Made by a program: the position numbers and the translations under genes. From an uncultured Acholeplasmataceae bacterium (GTDB taxonomy: Bacteria > Bacillota_I > Bacilli_A > RF39 > UBA660): DNA of 64,000 nt. The stretch covers positions 17,597-81,596 of the forward strand of contig CAJKWD010000001.1 in the NCBI GenBank assembly GCA_905203475.1. The letters are read 5' to 3'. Each line of letters begins with the position of its first letter. Positions within the stretch are counted from its first letter, which is position 1. The notes beneath the pieces are model-generated. The model did not search any database. It was not told the origin of the DNA and was given only the letters and a program-made list of their open reading frames with translations. This document shows, one piece after another, positions 47,362-56,485 of the stretch.

Positions 47362-48109
47362 ATTGATTAATTGCGGTATTTGTCGTTATTTCTAATACCT
47401 TTTCTAAACTTACATTTTTAATTTGCGCAATTTTTGAAGCAATATGTATAATTCGTACTGGTTCATTTTCTTGACCACGATATGGTTCGGGAGATAAATA
47501 TGGGCTATCTGTCTCCAATAGCAAATGATCCAAAGGCATTTCTTTTACTACTTCAACTAATTTGACACCATTCTTGAAAGTAACAACCCCTCCTATTCCA
47601 AAATAAACACCGAGTTTTAAAAACTCACGAGCCATTTCTACAGAATATCCATAACAATGTAAAATGACTGGAAAACTTCCATCTATCACCCTCTTTAATA
47701 TATTATATGTATCTTGTGCAGCATCTCTACTGTGTATTACACAAGGTAGGTGATATTTTTTAGCAAGTGATAATTGCTTTTTAAATAATTCTATTTGTTT
47801 CTCTCTATTTTCCTTCGTATAATGATAATCTAGTCCAATTTCTCCTATGCCTACGATTTTATCATCGTGAAGATGAGATTCTAAAATTTTCAAATTTTCT
47901 TCTGTACCTTCCTCTACTTCTTCTGGATGAATCCCAATCACACCATATACATTTGTATATTTTTTTACTATATTTAATGTTTCTATCATATTTTCCATGT
48001 TTGTCGCACTTGTAATCATCAAATGATTTTCCATATGAGAAATAACTTCTTGTAAGTGTTCTTCTGTCTGATACTCTTCTAATAATAAATGACAATGTGT
48101 ATCTACCAT
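47345..48109 (-). CDS. tatD: TatD-family metal-dependent deoxyribonuclease
   Basis: The 254-residue TIM barrel has DTHCHL at the N terminus, GEIGLDYHY, CVIHSRDA and LLETDSPYLSPEPYRGQ, the metal ligands of TatD hydrolases. TAGGAGTGAG precedes the ATG. A terminator-like hairpin lies just 13 bases upstream, with no room for a promoter between, so expression may depend on readthrough from the 56-aa gene. Confidence 0.95.
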   Translation of the reverse strand: MVDTHCHLLLEEYQTEEHLQEVISHMENHLMITSATNMENMIETLNIVKKYTNVYGVIGIHPEEVEEGTEENLKILESHLHDDKIVGIGEIGLDYHYTKENREKQIELFKKQLSLAKKYHLPCVIHSRDAAQDTYNILKRVIDGSFPVILHCYGYSVEMAREFLKLGVYFGIGGVVTFKNGVKLVEVVKEMPLDHLLLETDSPYLSPEPYRGQENEPVRIIHIASKIAQIKNVSLEKVLEITTNTAINQFDLKR

Positions 48110-48121
48110 AATCTCACTCCT

Positions 48122-48149
48122 AAAAAAAATATACCATAAAATGGCATAT
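48122..48149 (-). terminator. Terminator or attenuator between the 56-aa gene and tatD
   Basis: ATATACCAT (48129-48137) pairs with ATGGCATAT (48141-48149; one G-U in the minus-strand RNA), followed by a run of T. Confidence 0.7.
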
Positions 48150-48160
48150 TTTCATACTAT

Positions 48161-48331
48161 TTACTGATGTGTCTTAATATAAATGTATCTGCAAATTGTA
48201 TAAATAATTGCAATTAAATAAAGAATATCTATGATGTTAAATTCCACAATCACACTACCTAAAACTAAGAATCCAAGAAAGCCTAATATCAATAAAACTG
48301 ATCTCGTTTCCTTATTTTTTAGAATTGACAT
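48161..48331 (-). CDS. Small membrane protein, 56 residues
   Basis: In the gap between metG and tatD a short reverse-strand frame starts with ATG at 48331 behind AAGGAGAG and stops at 48161. The peptide has a charged start (MSILKNKETR), two hydrophobic helices (VLLILGFLGFLVLGSVIV and IIDILYLIAIIYTI) and a polar end (KTHQ). It has its own promoter and a terminator behind it. Not recognised; a two-helix membrane peptide. Confidence 0.75.
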   Translation of the reverse strand: MSILKNKETRSVLLILGFLGFLVLGSVIVEFNIIDILYLIAIIYTICRYIYIKTHQ

Positions 48332-48366
48332 GATTTCTCTCCTTCATTTTTTACAACCTATAATTA

Positions 48367-48395
48367 ACTATACAGGAAATTCCTTGCAATTTCAA
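48367..48395 (-). promoter_or_regulatory. Promoter of the 56-aa membrane protein gene
   Basis: TTGAAA (48390-48395), 17 bases and TATAGT (48367-48372) on the minus strand, about 35 bases before the ATG. The rest of the gap (48396-48465) holds AT-rich sequence with nothing recognised. Confidence 0.65.
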
Positions 48396-48465
48396 ATAAT
48401 TACGATATTTTTCATCATACAATTTACAACATTTTACAAAGTTTTTCTACAATTTTTGTCATTTA

Positions 48466-48495
48466 TCAAAAAAATACCAATATTATTTGGTATTT
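48466..48495 (-). terminator. Terminator of dut-metG
   Basis: AAATACCAA (48472-48480) pairs with TTGGTATTT (48487-48495), followed by TTTTTT on the minus strand. It overlaps the metG stop. Confidence 0.85.
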
Positions 48496-50054
48496 TGATG
48501 AATTTCTTCTAACTTCTTTTCTTTATCAATACGTGCAAACAATGGATGAGCCTCTCCTACAGTGATTGATTCTCCTAAACCATCAAATTGATCTAATGAT
48601 GTAAAAGAAGTATTTGTTGTATTTAATTGTTCAAAAATAGATTGTGCAGTATCAGGTAAGAAAGCTTGTAATAATACCGCTCCATGACGAATTCCTTCTA
48701 ACAATAGATATAAAACATTATTCAATCTTTCCTTTTGTGATTCATCTTTTGCTAAAGTCCATGGGGTTGTCTCATCAATAAATTTATTACAACGTCTAAA
48801 TAAATTAAATATTGCTTCTATAGCGTCGGCAACACGTAATTCATCCATTTTAGCAATCACTTCTTGTTTTGTATCTAAAATCGTTTTCTTAAATGATTCA
48901 TCTAGTTCTGTATATTCTGTTGGAACAGTCACCGTTCCTTGAAAATATTTATGTGCCATACTTATTGTACGATTTACTAGATTACCTAATACATTTGCTA
49001 AATCAGAATTAATTCTTTCTATTAACAATTCATAAGTAATAGTTCCATCACTTGCAAATGGAATTTCGTGTAATAAATAATAACGTACGGCATCTACTCC
49101 AAAATAACGCACTAAATCATCAGCATACATGATATTTCCTTTAGACTTACTCATCTTATCTTCACCCACTAAAATCCATGGATGGCCAAATATTTTCTTT
49201 GGTAGTGGTAAATCTAGAGCCATTAACATAATCGGCCAATAAATTGTATGAAATCTTAGAATATCTTTTCCAATTAAATGAACATCAGCTGGCCAATATT
49301 TTTTAAATTTCTCATCGTGATTTCCATGAATATCATACCCTAAAAAAGTGATATAATTACTTAATGCATCAATCCAAACATATACAACATGCTTTTTATC
49401 GAATGTAACTGGTACTCCCCAGTCAAATGATGTTCTTGAAACACATAAATCTTGTAATCCAGGTTTTATAAAATTATTCATAATTTCATTTTTTCGTGCT
49501 TCTGGTTGTATAAAATCAGGATGTGTTTCAATATACTCTTCTAAACGCTTGGCATACTTGTCTAAACGAAAGAAATATGCTTCTTCACTTGCTTTTTTTA
49601 CTTCACGACCACAATCCGGGCATTTCCCATCTACTAATTGTGATTCAGTAAAGAATGATTCACATGGGGTACAGTATAACCCTTCATATACCCCCTTATA
49701 GATATCGCCTTGTTGATATAATCTCTCAAATATCTCAGATACTTTTTTCATATGTTCTTTGTCTGTTGTACGAACAAACTTATCATAACTCGTATTCATA
49801 CAATCCCAAATTTGGTGTACTTCTGAAGCAATTTCATCAACAAACTCCTGTGGATTTTTACCTGCTTCTTTCGCTTTTAATTCAATTTTTTCACCATGTT
49901 CATCTGTTCCTGTTTGAAAATATACGTCATATCCTTCCAAACGTTTAAATCTTGCAATCGCATCTGCTAATACAATTTCATAAGTATTTCCAATATGTGG
50001 TTTTGCAGAAGTATATGCGATTGCTGTTGATATATAATATTTTTTCTTTTCCAT
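48483..50054 (-). CDS. metG: Methionyl-tRNA synthetase
   Basis: The class I core has the HIGH-type motif KPHIGNTYE, KMSKSKGN, and zinc knuckles CTPC and CPDCG in the connective peptide. From the ATG at 50054 (behind GGAGTGAG) it is 523 residues, so it lacks the C-terminal EMAPII-like tRNA-binding domain of Bacillus MetS. It follows dut by 4 bases and shares its T-box leader. Confidence 0.97.
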   Translation of the reverse strand: MEKKKYYISTAIAYTSAKPHIGNTYEIVLADAIARFKRLEGYDVYFQTGTDEHGEKIELKAKEAGKNPQEFVDEIASEVHQIWDCMNTSYDKFVRTTDKEHMKKVSEIFERLYQQGDIYKGVYEGLYCTPCESFFTESQLVDGKCPDCGREVKKASEEAYFFRLDKYAKRLEEYIETHPDFIQPEARKNEIMNNFIKPGLQDLCVSRTSFDWGVPVTFDKKHVVYVWIDALSNYITFLGYDIHGNHDEKFKKYWPADVHLIGKDILRFHTIYWPIMLMALDLPLPKKIFGHPWILVGEDKMSKSKGNIMYADDLVRYFGVDAVRYYLLHEIPFASDGTITYELLIERINSDLANVLGNLVNRTISMAHKYFQGTVTVPTEYTELDESFKKTILDTKQEVIAKMDELRVADAIEAIFNLFRRCNKFIDETTPWTLAKDESQKERLNNVLYLLLEGIRHGAVLLQAFLPDTAQSIFEQLNTTNTSFTSLDQFDGLGESITVGEAHPLFARIDKEKKLEEIHQNTK

Positions 50055-50058
50055 ATTC

Positions 50059-50541
50059 TCACTCCTTATTCGTTGAACCAAATCCATAGGTTCTTTCTCT
50101 TTGAATTTCTTGTTCATCATTAACGGTTAAAAACTTTTGAAAAATACCTTGTCCAAAAGCTTCTCCCTTTTTTACAGTATATGTTTTATTACTAGTATTG
50201 TATAGTGTAATTGAAAAATGGCCTTCATTTGTAGGGTTATTATAAAAATCACTATCAATAATTCCTACTCCATTAGACATCCGTACACCATGTTTAATTC
50301 CCATACTACTACGAACATATAACATAAGAACTTCATCTGTTTCCATCTGTGCTTTCACACCTGTAAAAATTCTTTTTTGTTCCCCAGGTTCAATGGAAAA
50401 ATCATAGATAGCTTTAAAGTCATAACCAGCACTGTGCTTTGTACTTCTTGTTGGTAATTCATATATTTGATATGTTTCTTTATCATCTTTAAAATCTTTT
50501 TTAAATTGCTCAAAACTAATTTTTTCAAAACATCTTCCCAT
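50059..50541 (-). CDS. dut: dUTP diphosphatase (trimeric type)
   Basis: The 160-residue protein carries the five dUTPase motifs: HSAGYDFKA, RSSMGIKHGV, GVGIIDSDFY, KKGEAFGQGIF and the C-terminal RTYGFGSTN. It hydrolyses dUTP, keeping uracil out of DNA. It is the first gene after a T-box leader and is cotranscribed with metG. The Shine-Dalgarno TAGGAGG follows the T-box terminator. Confidence 0.93.
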   Translation of the reverse strand: MGRCFEKISFEQFKKDFKDDKETYQIYELPTRSTKHSAGYDFKAIYDFSIEPGEQKRIFTGVKAQMETDEVLMLYVRSSMGIKHGVRMSNGVGIIDSDFYNNPTNEGHFSITLYNTSNKTYTVKKGEAFGQGIFQKFLTVNDEQEIQRERTYGFGSTNKE

Positions 50542-50555
50542 AATTACCTCCTAAA

Positions 50556-50774
50556 AAAAATCACATCCTAATATAAGGACGTGAAATACGTGGTACCACC
50601 TTAATTCATAGTCGAAACTACCTCTAGTTGTTAACAGGCACTACCCGTATCATCCTACTTATCGAATCATCAACTCCAGAACCATTTCCAGCTATTTCCT
50701 TTTATTCATTTCCACCATACATGAACTCTCTTTAAAAAATACTTTAGCCTTTCTTTCTTTCAACGTTTTTACAT
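50556..50774 (-). ncRNA. T-box leader (tRNA-sensing riboswitch) of dut-metG
   Basis: On the minus strand the conserved T-box GGTGGTACCACG (about 50586-50601) lies just before a terminator hairpin in which UCACGUCC pairs with GGAUGUGA, followed by eight T at 50553-50560. Further upstream AGAGAG and the distal hairpin UUCAU-GUAUGGUGGAA-AUGAA fit stem I. Uncharged tRNA should stabilise the antiterminator. Met specificity is inferred from metG; I could not fix the specifier codon. Confidence 0.88.
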
Positions 50775-50779
50775 GACTG

Positions 50780-50808
50780 ATTATATCACATCATTTCTTA
50801 TTTGCCAA
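50780..50808 (-). promoter_or_regulatory. Promoter of the T-box-dut-metG transcript
   Basis: TTGGCA (50803-50808), 17 bases and TATAAT (50780-50785) with TGA in front on the minus strand. The -35 is 5 bases before the spoVT stop codon. Confidence 0.85.
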
Positions 50809-50812
50809 GAAT

Positions 50813-51343
50813 TTAATTTTCTAATTGTTTCGATAAAACTTGTGCCGTTAATTCTACAATGTTTCGATCTAATTCATCCATATGATCATTTCCATATGTA
50901 AATACTAACCCTGCCGCATCACCATTAGCAATAATTGTGGCATAGGAAAAGCATACTTCCATTTCTTGATTTTCTACTAACTGTATCTTTTTTTTGCTTT
51001 TTTCTAACATCTTATCACGACGAGAAATAATATCTTTTAATTGTTCACTAATTGGTTTTTGCACTAGTATTTCTTTATCAACACCTGCCATAGCAATTAC
51101 TTTATCAGTATCAGTAATCATAACACTATGTCTGGTTAAATGTGATATAGCATCAACAAATGCTTGTGCTTCTTCTTCAAAATGATTCATTGCAAAGTAT
51201 TTTTTTAGAACAATATTTTCTTGGTTATCTAAAAATATTTCTAAGCTTTCACCTTCTCTAATTCGCAATGTTTTTCTAATTTCTTTAGGAATTACAATTC
51301 GACCTAATTCATCAATTCTTCTTACAACTCCAGTTGCTTTCAT
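50813..51343 (-). CDS. spoVT: SpoVT-like transcriptional regulator (AbrB + GAF)
   Basis: Residues 1-52 are the swapped-hairpin AbrB DNA-binding domain (KATGVVRRIDELGRIVIPKE). Residues 60-176 form a GAF-like domain as in Bacillus SpoVT, including HSVMITDTDKVIAMAGV and ANGDAAGLVFTYG. The length (176) equals that of SpoVT, not AbrB. In spore formers it tunes late forespore genes. Its signal is unknown. Confidence 0.88.
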   Translation of the reverse strand: MKATGVVRRIDELGRIVIPKEIRKTLRIREGESLEIFLDNQENIVLKKYFAMNHFEEEAQAFVDAISHLTRHSVMITDTDKVIAMAGVDKEILVQKPISEQLKDIISRRDKMLEKSKKKIQLVENQEMEVCFSYATIIANGDAAGLVFTYGNDHMDELDRNIVELTAQVLSKQLEN

Positions 51344-51394
51344 AACTTCCTCGCTTTCTAATGTATAGAATGTGTTAAAATTAACAATTTATAC

Positions 51395-51423
51395 TTATCA
51401 CAACAAAATATTTGTGCTATAAT
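51395..51423 (+). promoter_or_regulatory. Promoter of the CBS-pyrophosphatase gene
   Basis: TTATCA (51395-51400), 17 bases and TATAAT (51418-51423) with TGC in front. Confidence 0.75.
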
Positions 51424-51460
51424 AAATAAACCACTTTTGGCGTAAAAAAGGAGGAAAATT

Positions 51461-53077
51461 ATGAATCAAACATTTATTTTTGGACATAAAAAACCAGATA
51501 CTGATAGTGTTACAGCATCGATCACTTTGTCTTATTTAAAAAACCAACTCGGATATCATACAGAACCACGTGTTTTAGGAGATATCAATAATGAATCTAA
51601 ATTTGTACTAAAATATTTTAACGAAAAACAACCGAAATATTTAAATGATGTAAAATTACAAATTAAAGACTTTGACTATCAAAAAGATAATTTTATTTTT
51701 CACAATGAATCAATTTATGCATCTTTTTTCCATATGTTAAAAAGTCAAGCAACAACACTACCTATAGTAGATGATAAGAAAAAACTACTAGGAATTGTAT
51801 CTATGAAAAGTATTGCTGCTGAACAAATTGTTGGTGATTTAGCACACTTAGAAACTTCATATCAAAATATTCAATCAATTTTAAATGGAGAACAAATTTT
51901 AAATTTTGATGAGGAAATTAGTGGGAACACATTAATTGCTTCTTATCGTAGTACCACCTTTTTGGAAAATATTGATATTCAAAGTGATACCATTTTAATA
52001 GTTGGAGATAGACATAGTATTATAGAACACGCAGTTATAAATCATGCAAAATTAATTATTATTACGGGAAATGGATTAATTAAAGAAGAACATTTAGCAA
52101 TCGCTAAACAAAATCATGTTAATATTATTCGTACAAGTATGGATACATTTAGTGTCGCTAAAGTAATAGGACTCAGTAATTACGTATCAACAATTGTTCA
52201 CTCAGACAGTGTCATTGCAGTAAATGAAAATGATTATGTAAATGATATTACCGAATTATCTAAAAAACATCGTTATAGCAATTATCCAGTTATAGATAAT
52301 AATGGTGTATGTCTTGGATTATTCCGTTTAGCAGATATGAATGATAAAAAGCCAAAGCAAGTTATCTTAGTAGATCATAATGAAGCTGAACAATCAGTAG
52401 ATGGTTTAGAAGAAGCCGAAATTTTAGAAATTGTCGATCATCATAAAATAGGTACTATTGGGACATCTATGCCCATTAACTTTAGAAATATGCCAGTAGG
52501 TAGTTCTAATACAATTATTTATTTAATGTATCGTGAAAATCATATAGAAATACCAAAAAATATTGCTGGATTAATGGTTTCAGGAATTATATCAGATACT
52601 TTACTTATGAAGTCTCCGACAACTACAGAATTAGATAAAAGAGCAATTGAAGAACTTTCAAAAATAGCGGAAATTAATGCATCAGATTATGCTTATGAAA
52701 TGTTTAAAGCAGGTTCTTCTATTAAGGGAATGACAGAAGAAGAAATTCTATATAATGATTTTAAAAACTTTAAAATTGACAATGCTAAAATAGGAATTGG
52801 TCAAATTTTTACATTAAATATTGAAGAAATTAAAAAGAATGAACAAAAGTTTATTGATCTGATCGAAAGAGTATCAACGCATAATGATTATGCAGTTGTT
52901 GGACTGTTTGTCACTGATATTATGAAAAACGGATCTTATATTTACTTTAACTCTAAAGCACAAGATATTTTCAAAGATGCATTCTATTTAAATGAGATCA
53001 AACAAGGGGAATATCTAGACCATATTATATCTAGAAAAAAACAAATTATTCCAAATATTATGAGAGTCATGGATTAA
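51461..53077 (+). CDS. Manganese-dependent inorganic pyrophosphatase with CBS-DRTGG insert
   Basis: This family II (DHH) enzyme hydrolyses PPi. The N-terminal motif GHKKPDTDSVTAS and the core VDHNEAEQ and IVDHHKIG supply the metal ligands. A CBS pair with a DRTGG-like domain (about residues 70-295) is inserted in the catalytic domain, as in nucleotide-regulated CBS-PPases, where AMP inhibits and ATP or diadenosine polyphosphates activate. At 538 residues it fits that subfamily. It is a plus-strand singleton with GGAGG before the ATG. Confidence 0.93.
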   Translation: MNQTFIFGHKKPDTDSVTASITLSYLKNQLGYHTEPRVLGDINNESKFVLKYFNEKQPKYLNDVKLQIKDFDYQKDNFIFHNESIYASFFHMLKSQATTLPIVDDKKKLLGIVSMKSIAAEQIVGDLAHLETSYQNIQSILNGEQILNFDEEISGNTLIASYRSTTFLENIDIQSDTILIVGDRHSIIEHAVINHAKLIIITGNGLIKEEHLAIAKQNHVNIIRTSMDTFSVAKVIGLSNYVSTIVHSDSVIAVNENDYVNDITELSKKHRYSNYPVIDNNGVCLGLFRLADMNDKKPKQVILVDHNEAEQSVDGLEEAEILEIVDHHKIGTIGTSMPINFRNMPVGSSNTIIYLMYRENHIEIPKNIAGLMVSGIISDTLLMKSPTTTELDKRAIEELSKIAEINASDYAYEMFKAGSSIKGMTEEEILYNDFKNFKIDNAKIGIGQIFTLNIEEIKKNEQKFIDLIERVSTHNDYAVVGLFVTDIMKNGSYIYFNSKAQDIFKDAFYLNEIKQGEYLDHIISRKKQIIPNIMRVMD

Positions 53078-53093
53078 TTCTATGACTTTTTTT
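53066..53093 (+). terminator. Terminator of the pyrophosphatase gene
   Basis: GTCATGGA (53066-53073) pairs with TCTATGAC (53079-53086, one G-U), followed by seven T; the stop codon lies in the hairpin. Confidence 0.8.
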
Positions 53094-53108
53094 ATTTCCC
53101 AGGAAATA

Positions 53109-53133
53109 AAAAAACACACAATTATTGTGTGTT
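53109..53133 (-). terminator. Terminator of mfd
   Basis: AACACACAAT (53113-53122) pairs with ATTGTGTGTT (53124-53133), followed by seven T on the minus strand; it overlaps the mfd stop. Confidence 0.8.
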
Positions 53134-56100
53134 TTTATTCACCTGTTCTTGAATGACTTTTAACATTTCTATTAAATAATAAATAAAATGTTTTTCTAAC
53201 TTAACGGTATCCAATGTAATCATTAAATTTTTACCTCGCATTGCAAAGCGAAACATTTTAGAAATATTACTAATTCCAAAGAACAATTGATCTCCCTTTA
53301 ACTTTGATAGTAATATTGCGGGAATTGTTATTTCTATAAAGTTTTTCGTCTGTCGAACTTGTTTAATTCCTAAATTTGATGCAATTTTCTCAAACCATTC
53401 TTCATACATATAAATTAACATATCATCTGTAATATGACCAAATCGATCTTCCAAGTCGGCTCTAACTTCTTTTAATTTATCATATGAATCTATGGTATTA
53501 ATTTGTTTATGAATCTCTATCTTTAACTCTTCTTCCTCTACATAATTATCACTAATCGTTGTAGATACATCTAATAATGGTTGAGTTACTTGTTCCTCTT
53601 CATCATGAGTAACTGTTTTACCCTGTAATTTTTGAATTTCATCGTTCAACATTTTTAAGAACAATTCAATTCCAATTGTATCAATAAAACCTGCCTGTTC
53701 ACTCCCTAAAATATCACCTGCTCCACGAATAGATAAATCTCTCATTGCTATAGAAAAACCACTTCCTAATTCTGTAAACTCTTTAATCACATTAAGTCGT
53801 TTCTTCGCCGTTTCTGATAAGACACGAGAAGCATTATACATTAAATAACAATAAGCAATCTTATCACTACGACCTACTCTTCCACGAATCTGATATAGTT
53901 GAGACAATCCAAAATGATCAGCACCCATAATGATTAAAGTATTTACGTTAGGAATATCTATTCCTGTTTCAATAATGGTAGTACAAACTAATATGTCGTA
54001 TTCGTGATCGACAAATTTCTGCATAACATTTTCTAATTCGTGTTTATCCATTCTACCATGAGCAGATATAACCTTTGCATCAGGTGCTAATCTTTCTATT
54101 TCAGCCACTTTCGCATGCATATCATCTATATGATTATATAAAATAAATACTTGTCCATTACGTGATAATTCCTTATATATCGCATCTTTTAACAACGGTT
54201 TGTTATAACCAACAACATATGTTTGAACAGGATAACGATTCACTGGTGGTGTTTCAATTAATGATAAACTACGTACTCCAGCCATTGAAAGTTGCAATGT
54301 TCGAGGAATTGGGGTTGCAGATAGAGTTAAAACATCAATTGTATTACGATATTGTTTAATCTTCTCTTTATGTTTAACTCCAAAACGCTGTTCTTCATCA
54401 ATTACCAACAAACCTAAATCTTTAAATTTGACATCATCACTTAATATTCTATGTGTACCAATTAAAATATCTACTTTTCCTTCTCTTAAATCATTCAAAA
54501 TTTGTTTTGCTTCCTTATTTGATACAAAACGATTCAATAGTACAATACGCACAGGAAAATTAGAAAAACGATTAATTGCATTTTGATAATGTTGTTTTGA
54601 CAAAATTGTAGTTGGGCATAAAAATGCTACTTGCTTTCCACTTAGAACTGCTTTAAACATTGCACGAAAAGCAACTTCTGTCTTACCAAACCCAACATCT
54701 CCACAAAGTAATCGATCCATAGGATGAGGAGATTCCATATCTTTTTTTATTTCTTCTGATACTTTTAATTGATCTGTTGTCTCTTCATATGGAAAATCTT
54801 TTTCAAAAGCAATTTGATCTTCATCATCTGGAAGAAATGCAAATCCTGGTTTTGCTTCACGTAAGGCATACATTTCCAATAATTGACCAGCAATATTTTC
54901 TATCTTTTTTCGTACACGTAGTTTCGTTTTGGCCCATTCACTTCCACCTAACTTATTTAAGCGCGGAATACTGCCTTCACTAGATGAATACTTACTGATA
55001 GAATCAATTTTTTCTACAGGAATATATAACTTATCTTGATCTTTATATTCAACCATTAAGTAATCTTTTTTTAATCCGTTTTTTAAAAGCGTTTTTAATC
55101 CAATATATCTTCCTATACCATGAACATTATGAACAATATAATCTCCTATTTGTAACTTATTAATATCACGTATTTTCGTTCCAAACTTAAAATTTGTTTT
55201 ATATTTTACCCGATCTATTTTTTTATGAAACAATTCATGTTCTGTTAAAACAATCAAATCTTTGATTTGGAATCCTTTGGTAAGTGGGAAAATAATAGCG
55301 TTGATTTTACCATTTACGATATGTTTATCATCCACAAATAAAATATCATTTTCACCCAGTGATTCAATAACATGATTTACCTGATAACGGTCTTTTAAAG
55401 CTAAAACAACTGTCATTTTCTGTTTCTTCTTCTCTAAAAGAAATAACCTAATATCTTCCATTTTACTAGGTAACATTGAAATATCCTTGGTATCAAATTG
55501 TTGTAATAATCTCTTATCAGAAACATTTTCTACACCTAAATAATAAAAATGATGTTTTATTTTTCTATCTAAGTCGTAAAAATCATGCATATATTTTGTA
55601 TTACCATCAAGTTCCATACTAATATTGTAGTGATAAATTTCATCTAATAAATTTTCATAACTAACTTTTAATTGTTGGTAATCTGCATAAACAACCATAC
55701 AATCTTTTAGATAATCACAAATTGCACTTACATTTCCATATTCAGGTAATAATCTTTGATGAACATTTTCTATATTTACAGTATTTGAAGTTAAAAATTC
55801 TGTATTTGGATAAATTGTTACTTTCTCATATGTTTTCAATGTATGTTGACTATCTACTTCAAAAGTACGAATAGAATCGACTGTATCGCCCCAAAATTCA
55901 ATACGAATTGGATGATTCATTCCCATCGGAAAAACGTCTATCACAAATCCACGTACAGCCATTTCACCTGTTTTATTGACTAAAGTTTCCCTTTGATAAC
56001 CCATTTGATATAACTTTTCGATTAAAGCATTCATTTGATAATCACAATTTTGCTGAATTGTTAAAAAATGATTTTTATATACACTAGTAGTTGGTAAATA

Positions 56101-56436
56101 TCTTAAATACCCCATTAAGTTTGTAACAACTATCTTAGGACTATCTGATAAGGCACTTAGCATAGTTTCTAAACGTGTAATTTTAAATTCTGGAGAAATT
56201 GCTAATGCCTCACTTGTTAAAAAATCATCCATGGGAAACAGATAAACATGATCTGTATAATCAGATATCATTTGATAATATTTATTGGCTTCAAATAAAG
56301 AACTAGTAACTAATAAAATATTTCTATTTTTCTGTTTTAATACTGCAGATAAATAATAACAAAATAATTCATCTGTCAAGCCTGTCACGCCATCTACGTG
56401 TTCATCAATAGATATATATTTTTCTAAATACTTCAT
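53122..56436 (-). CDS. mfd: Transcription-repair coupling factor Mfd
   Basis: The 1104-residue protein has an N-terminal UvrB-like region, the RNA polymerase-interacting CarD/Tudor-like domain (IGDYIVHNVHGIGRYIGL, about 430), then a RecG-like translocase with Walker A GDVGFGKTEVAFRA, box VIDEEQRFGVKHKEK, and QIRGRVGRSDK, and the C-terminal autoinhibitory domain. It removes stalled RNA polymerase and recruits UvrA. It follows pth, as in Bacillus. Confidence 0.97.
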   Translation of the reverse strand: MKYLEKYISIDEHVDGVTGLTDELFCYYLSAVLKQKNRNILLVTSSLFEANKYYQMISDYTDHVYLFPMDDFLTSEALAISPEFKITRLETMLSALSDSPKIVVTNLMGYLRYLPTTSVYKNHFLTIQQNCDYQMNALIEKLYQMGYQRETLVNKTGEMAVRGFVIDVFPMGMNHPIRIEFWGDTVDSIRTFEVDSQHTLKTYEKVTIYPNTEFLTSNTVNIENVHQRLLPEYGNVSAICDYLKDCMVVYADYQQLKVSYENLLDEIYHYNISMELDGNTKYMHDFYDLDRKIKHHFYYLGVENVSDKRLLQQFDTKDISMLPSKMEDIRLFLLEKKKQKMTVVLALKDRYQVNHVIESLGENDILFVDDKHIVNGKINAIIFPLTKGFQIKDLIVLTEHELFHKKIDRVKYKTNFKFGTKIRDINKLQIGDYIVHNVHGIGRYIGLKTLLKNGLKKDYLMVEYKDQDKLYIPVEKIDSISKYSSSEGSIPRLNKLGGSEWAKTKLRVRKKIENIAGQLLEMYALREAKPGFAFLPDDEDQIAFEKDFPYEETTDQLKVSEEIKKDMESPHPMDRLLCGDVGFGKTEVAFRAMFKAVLSGKQVAFLCPTTILSKQHYQNAINRFSNFPVRIVLLNRFVSNKEAKQILNDLREGKVDILIGTHRILSDDVKFKDLGLLVIDEEQRFGVKHKEKIKQYRNTIDVLTLSATPIPRTLQLSMAGVRSLSLIETPPVNRYPVQTYVVGYNKPLLKDAIYKELSRNGQVFILYNHIDDMHAKVAEIERLAPDAKVISAHGRMDKHELENVMQKFVDHEYDILVCTTIIETGIDIPNVNTLIIMGADHFGLSQLYQIRGRVGRSDKIAYCYLMYNASRVLSETAKKRLNVIKEFTELGSGFSIAMRDLSIRGAGDILGSEQAGFIDTIGIELFLKMLNDEIQKLQGKTVTHDEEEQVTQPLLDVSTTISDNYVEEEELKIEIHKQINTIDSYDKLKEVRADLEDRFGHITDDMLIYMYEEWFEKIASNLGIKQVRQTKNFIEITIPAILLSKLKGDQLFFGISNISKMFRFAMRGKNLMITLDTVKLEKHFIYYLIEMLKVIQEQVNKNTQ

Positions 56437-56458
56437 AATATTTCACCTCCTAAACACG

Positions 56459-56483
56459 GAAAAAAGGACACATTTTTGTATCC
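56459..56483 (-). terminator. Terminator of the ebfC-to-pth run
   Basis: GGACACA (56466-56472) pairs with TGTATCC (56477-56483; one G-U in the minus-strand RNA) around four bases, followed by TTTTTT. It lies 22 bases before the mfd start, so mfd may depend partly on readthrough. Confidence 0.65.
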
Positions 56484-56485
56484 GA

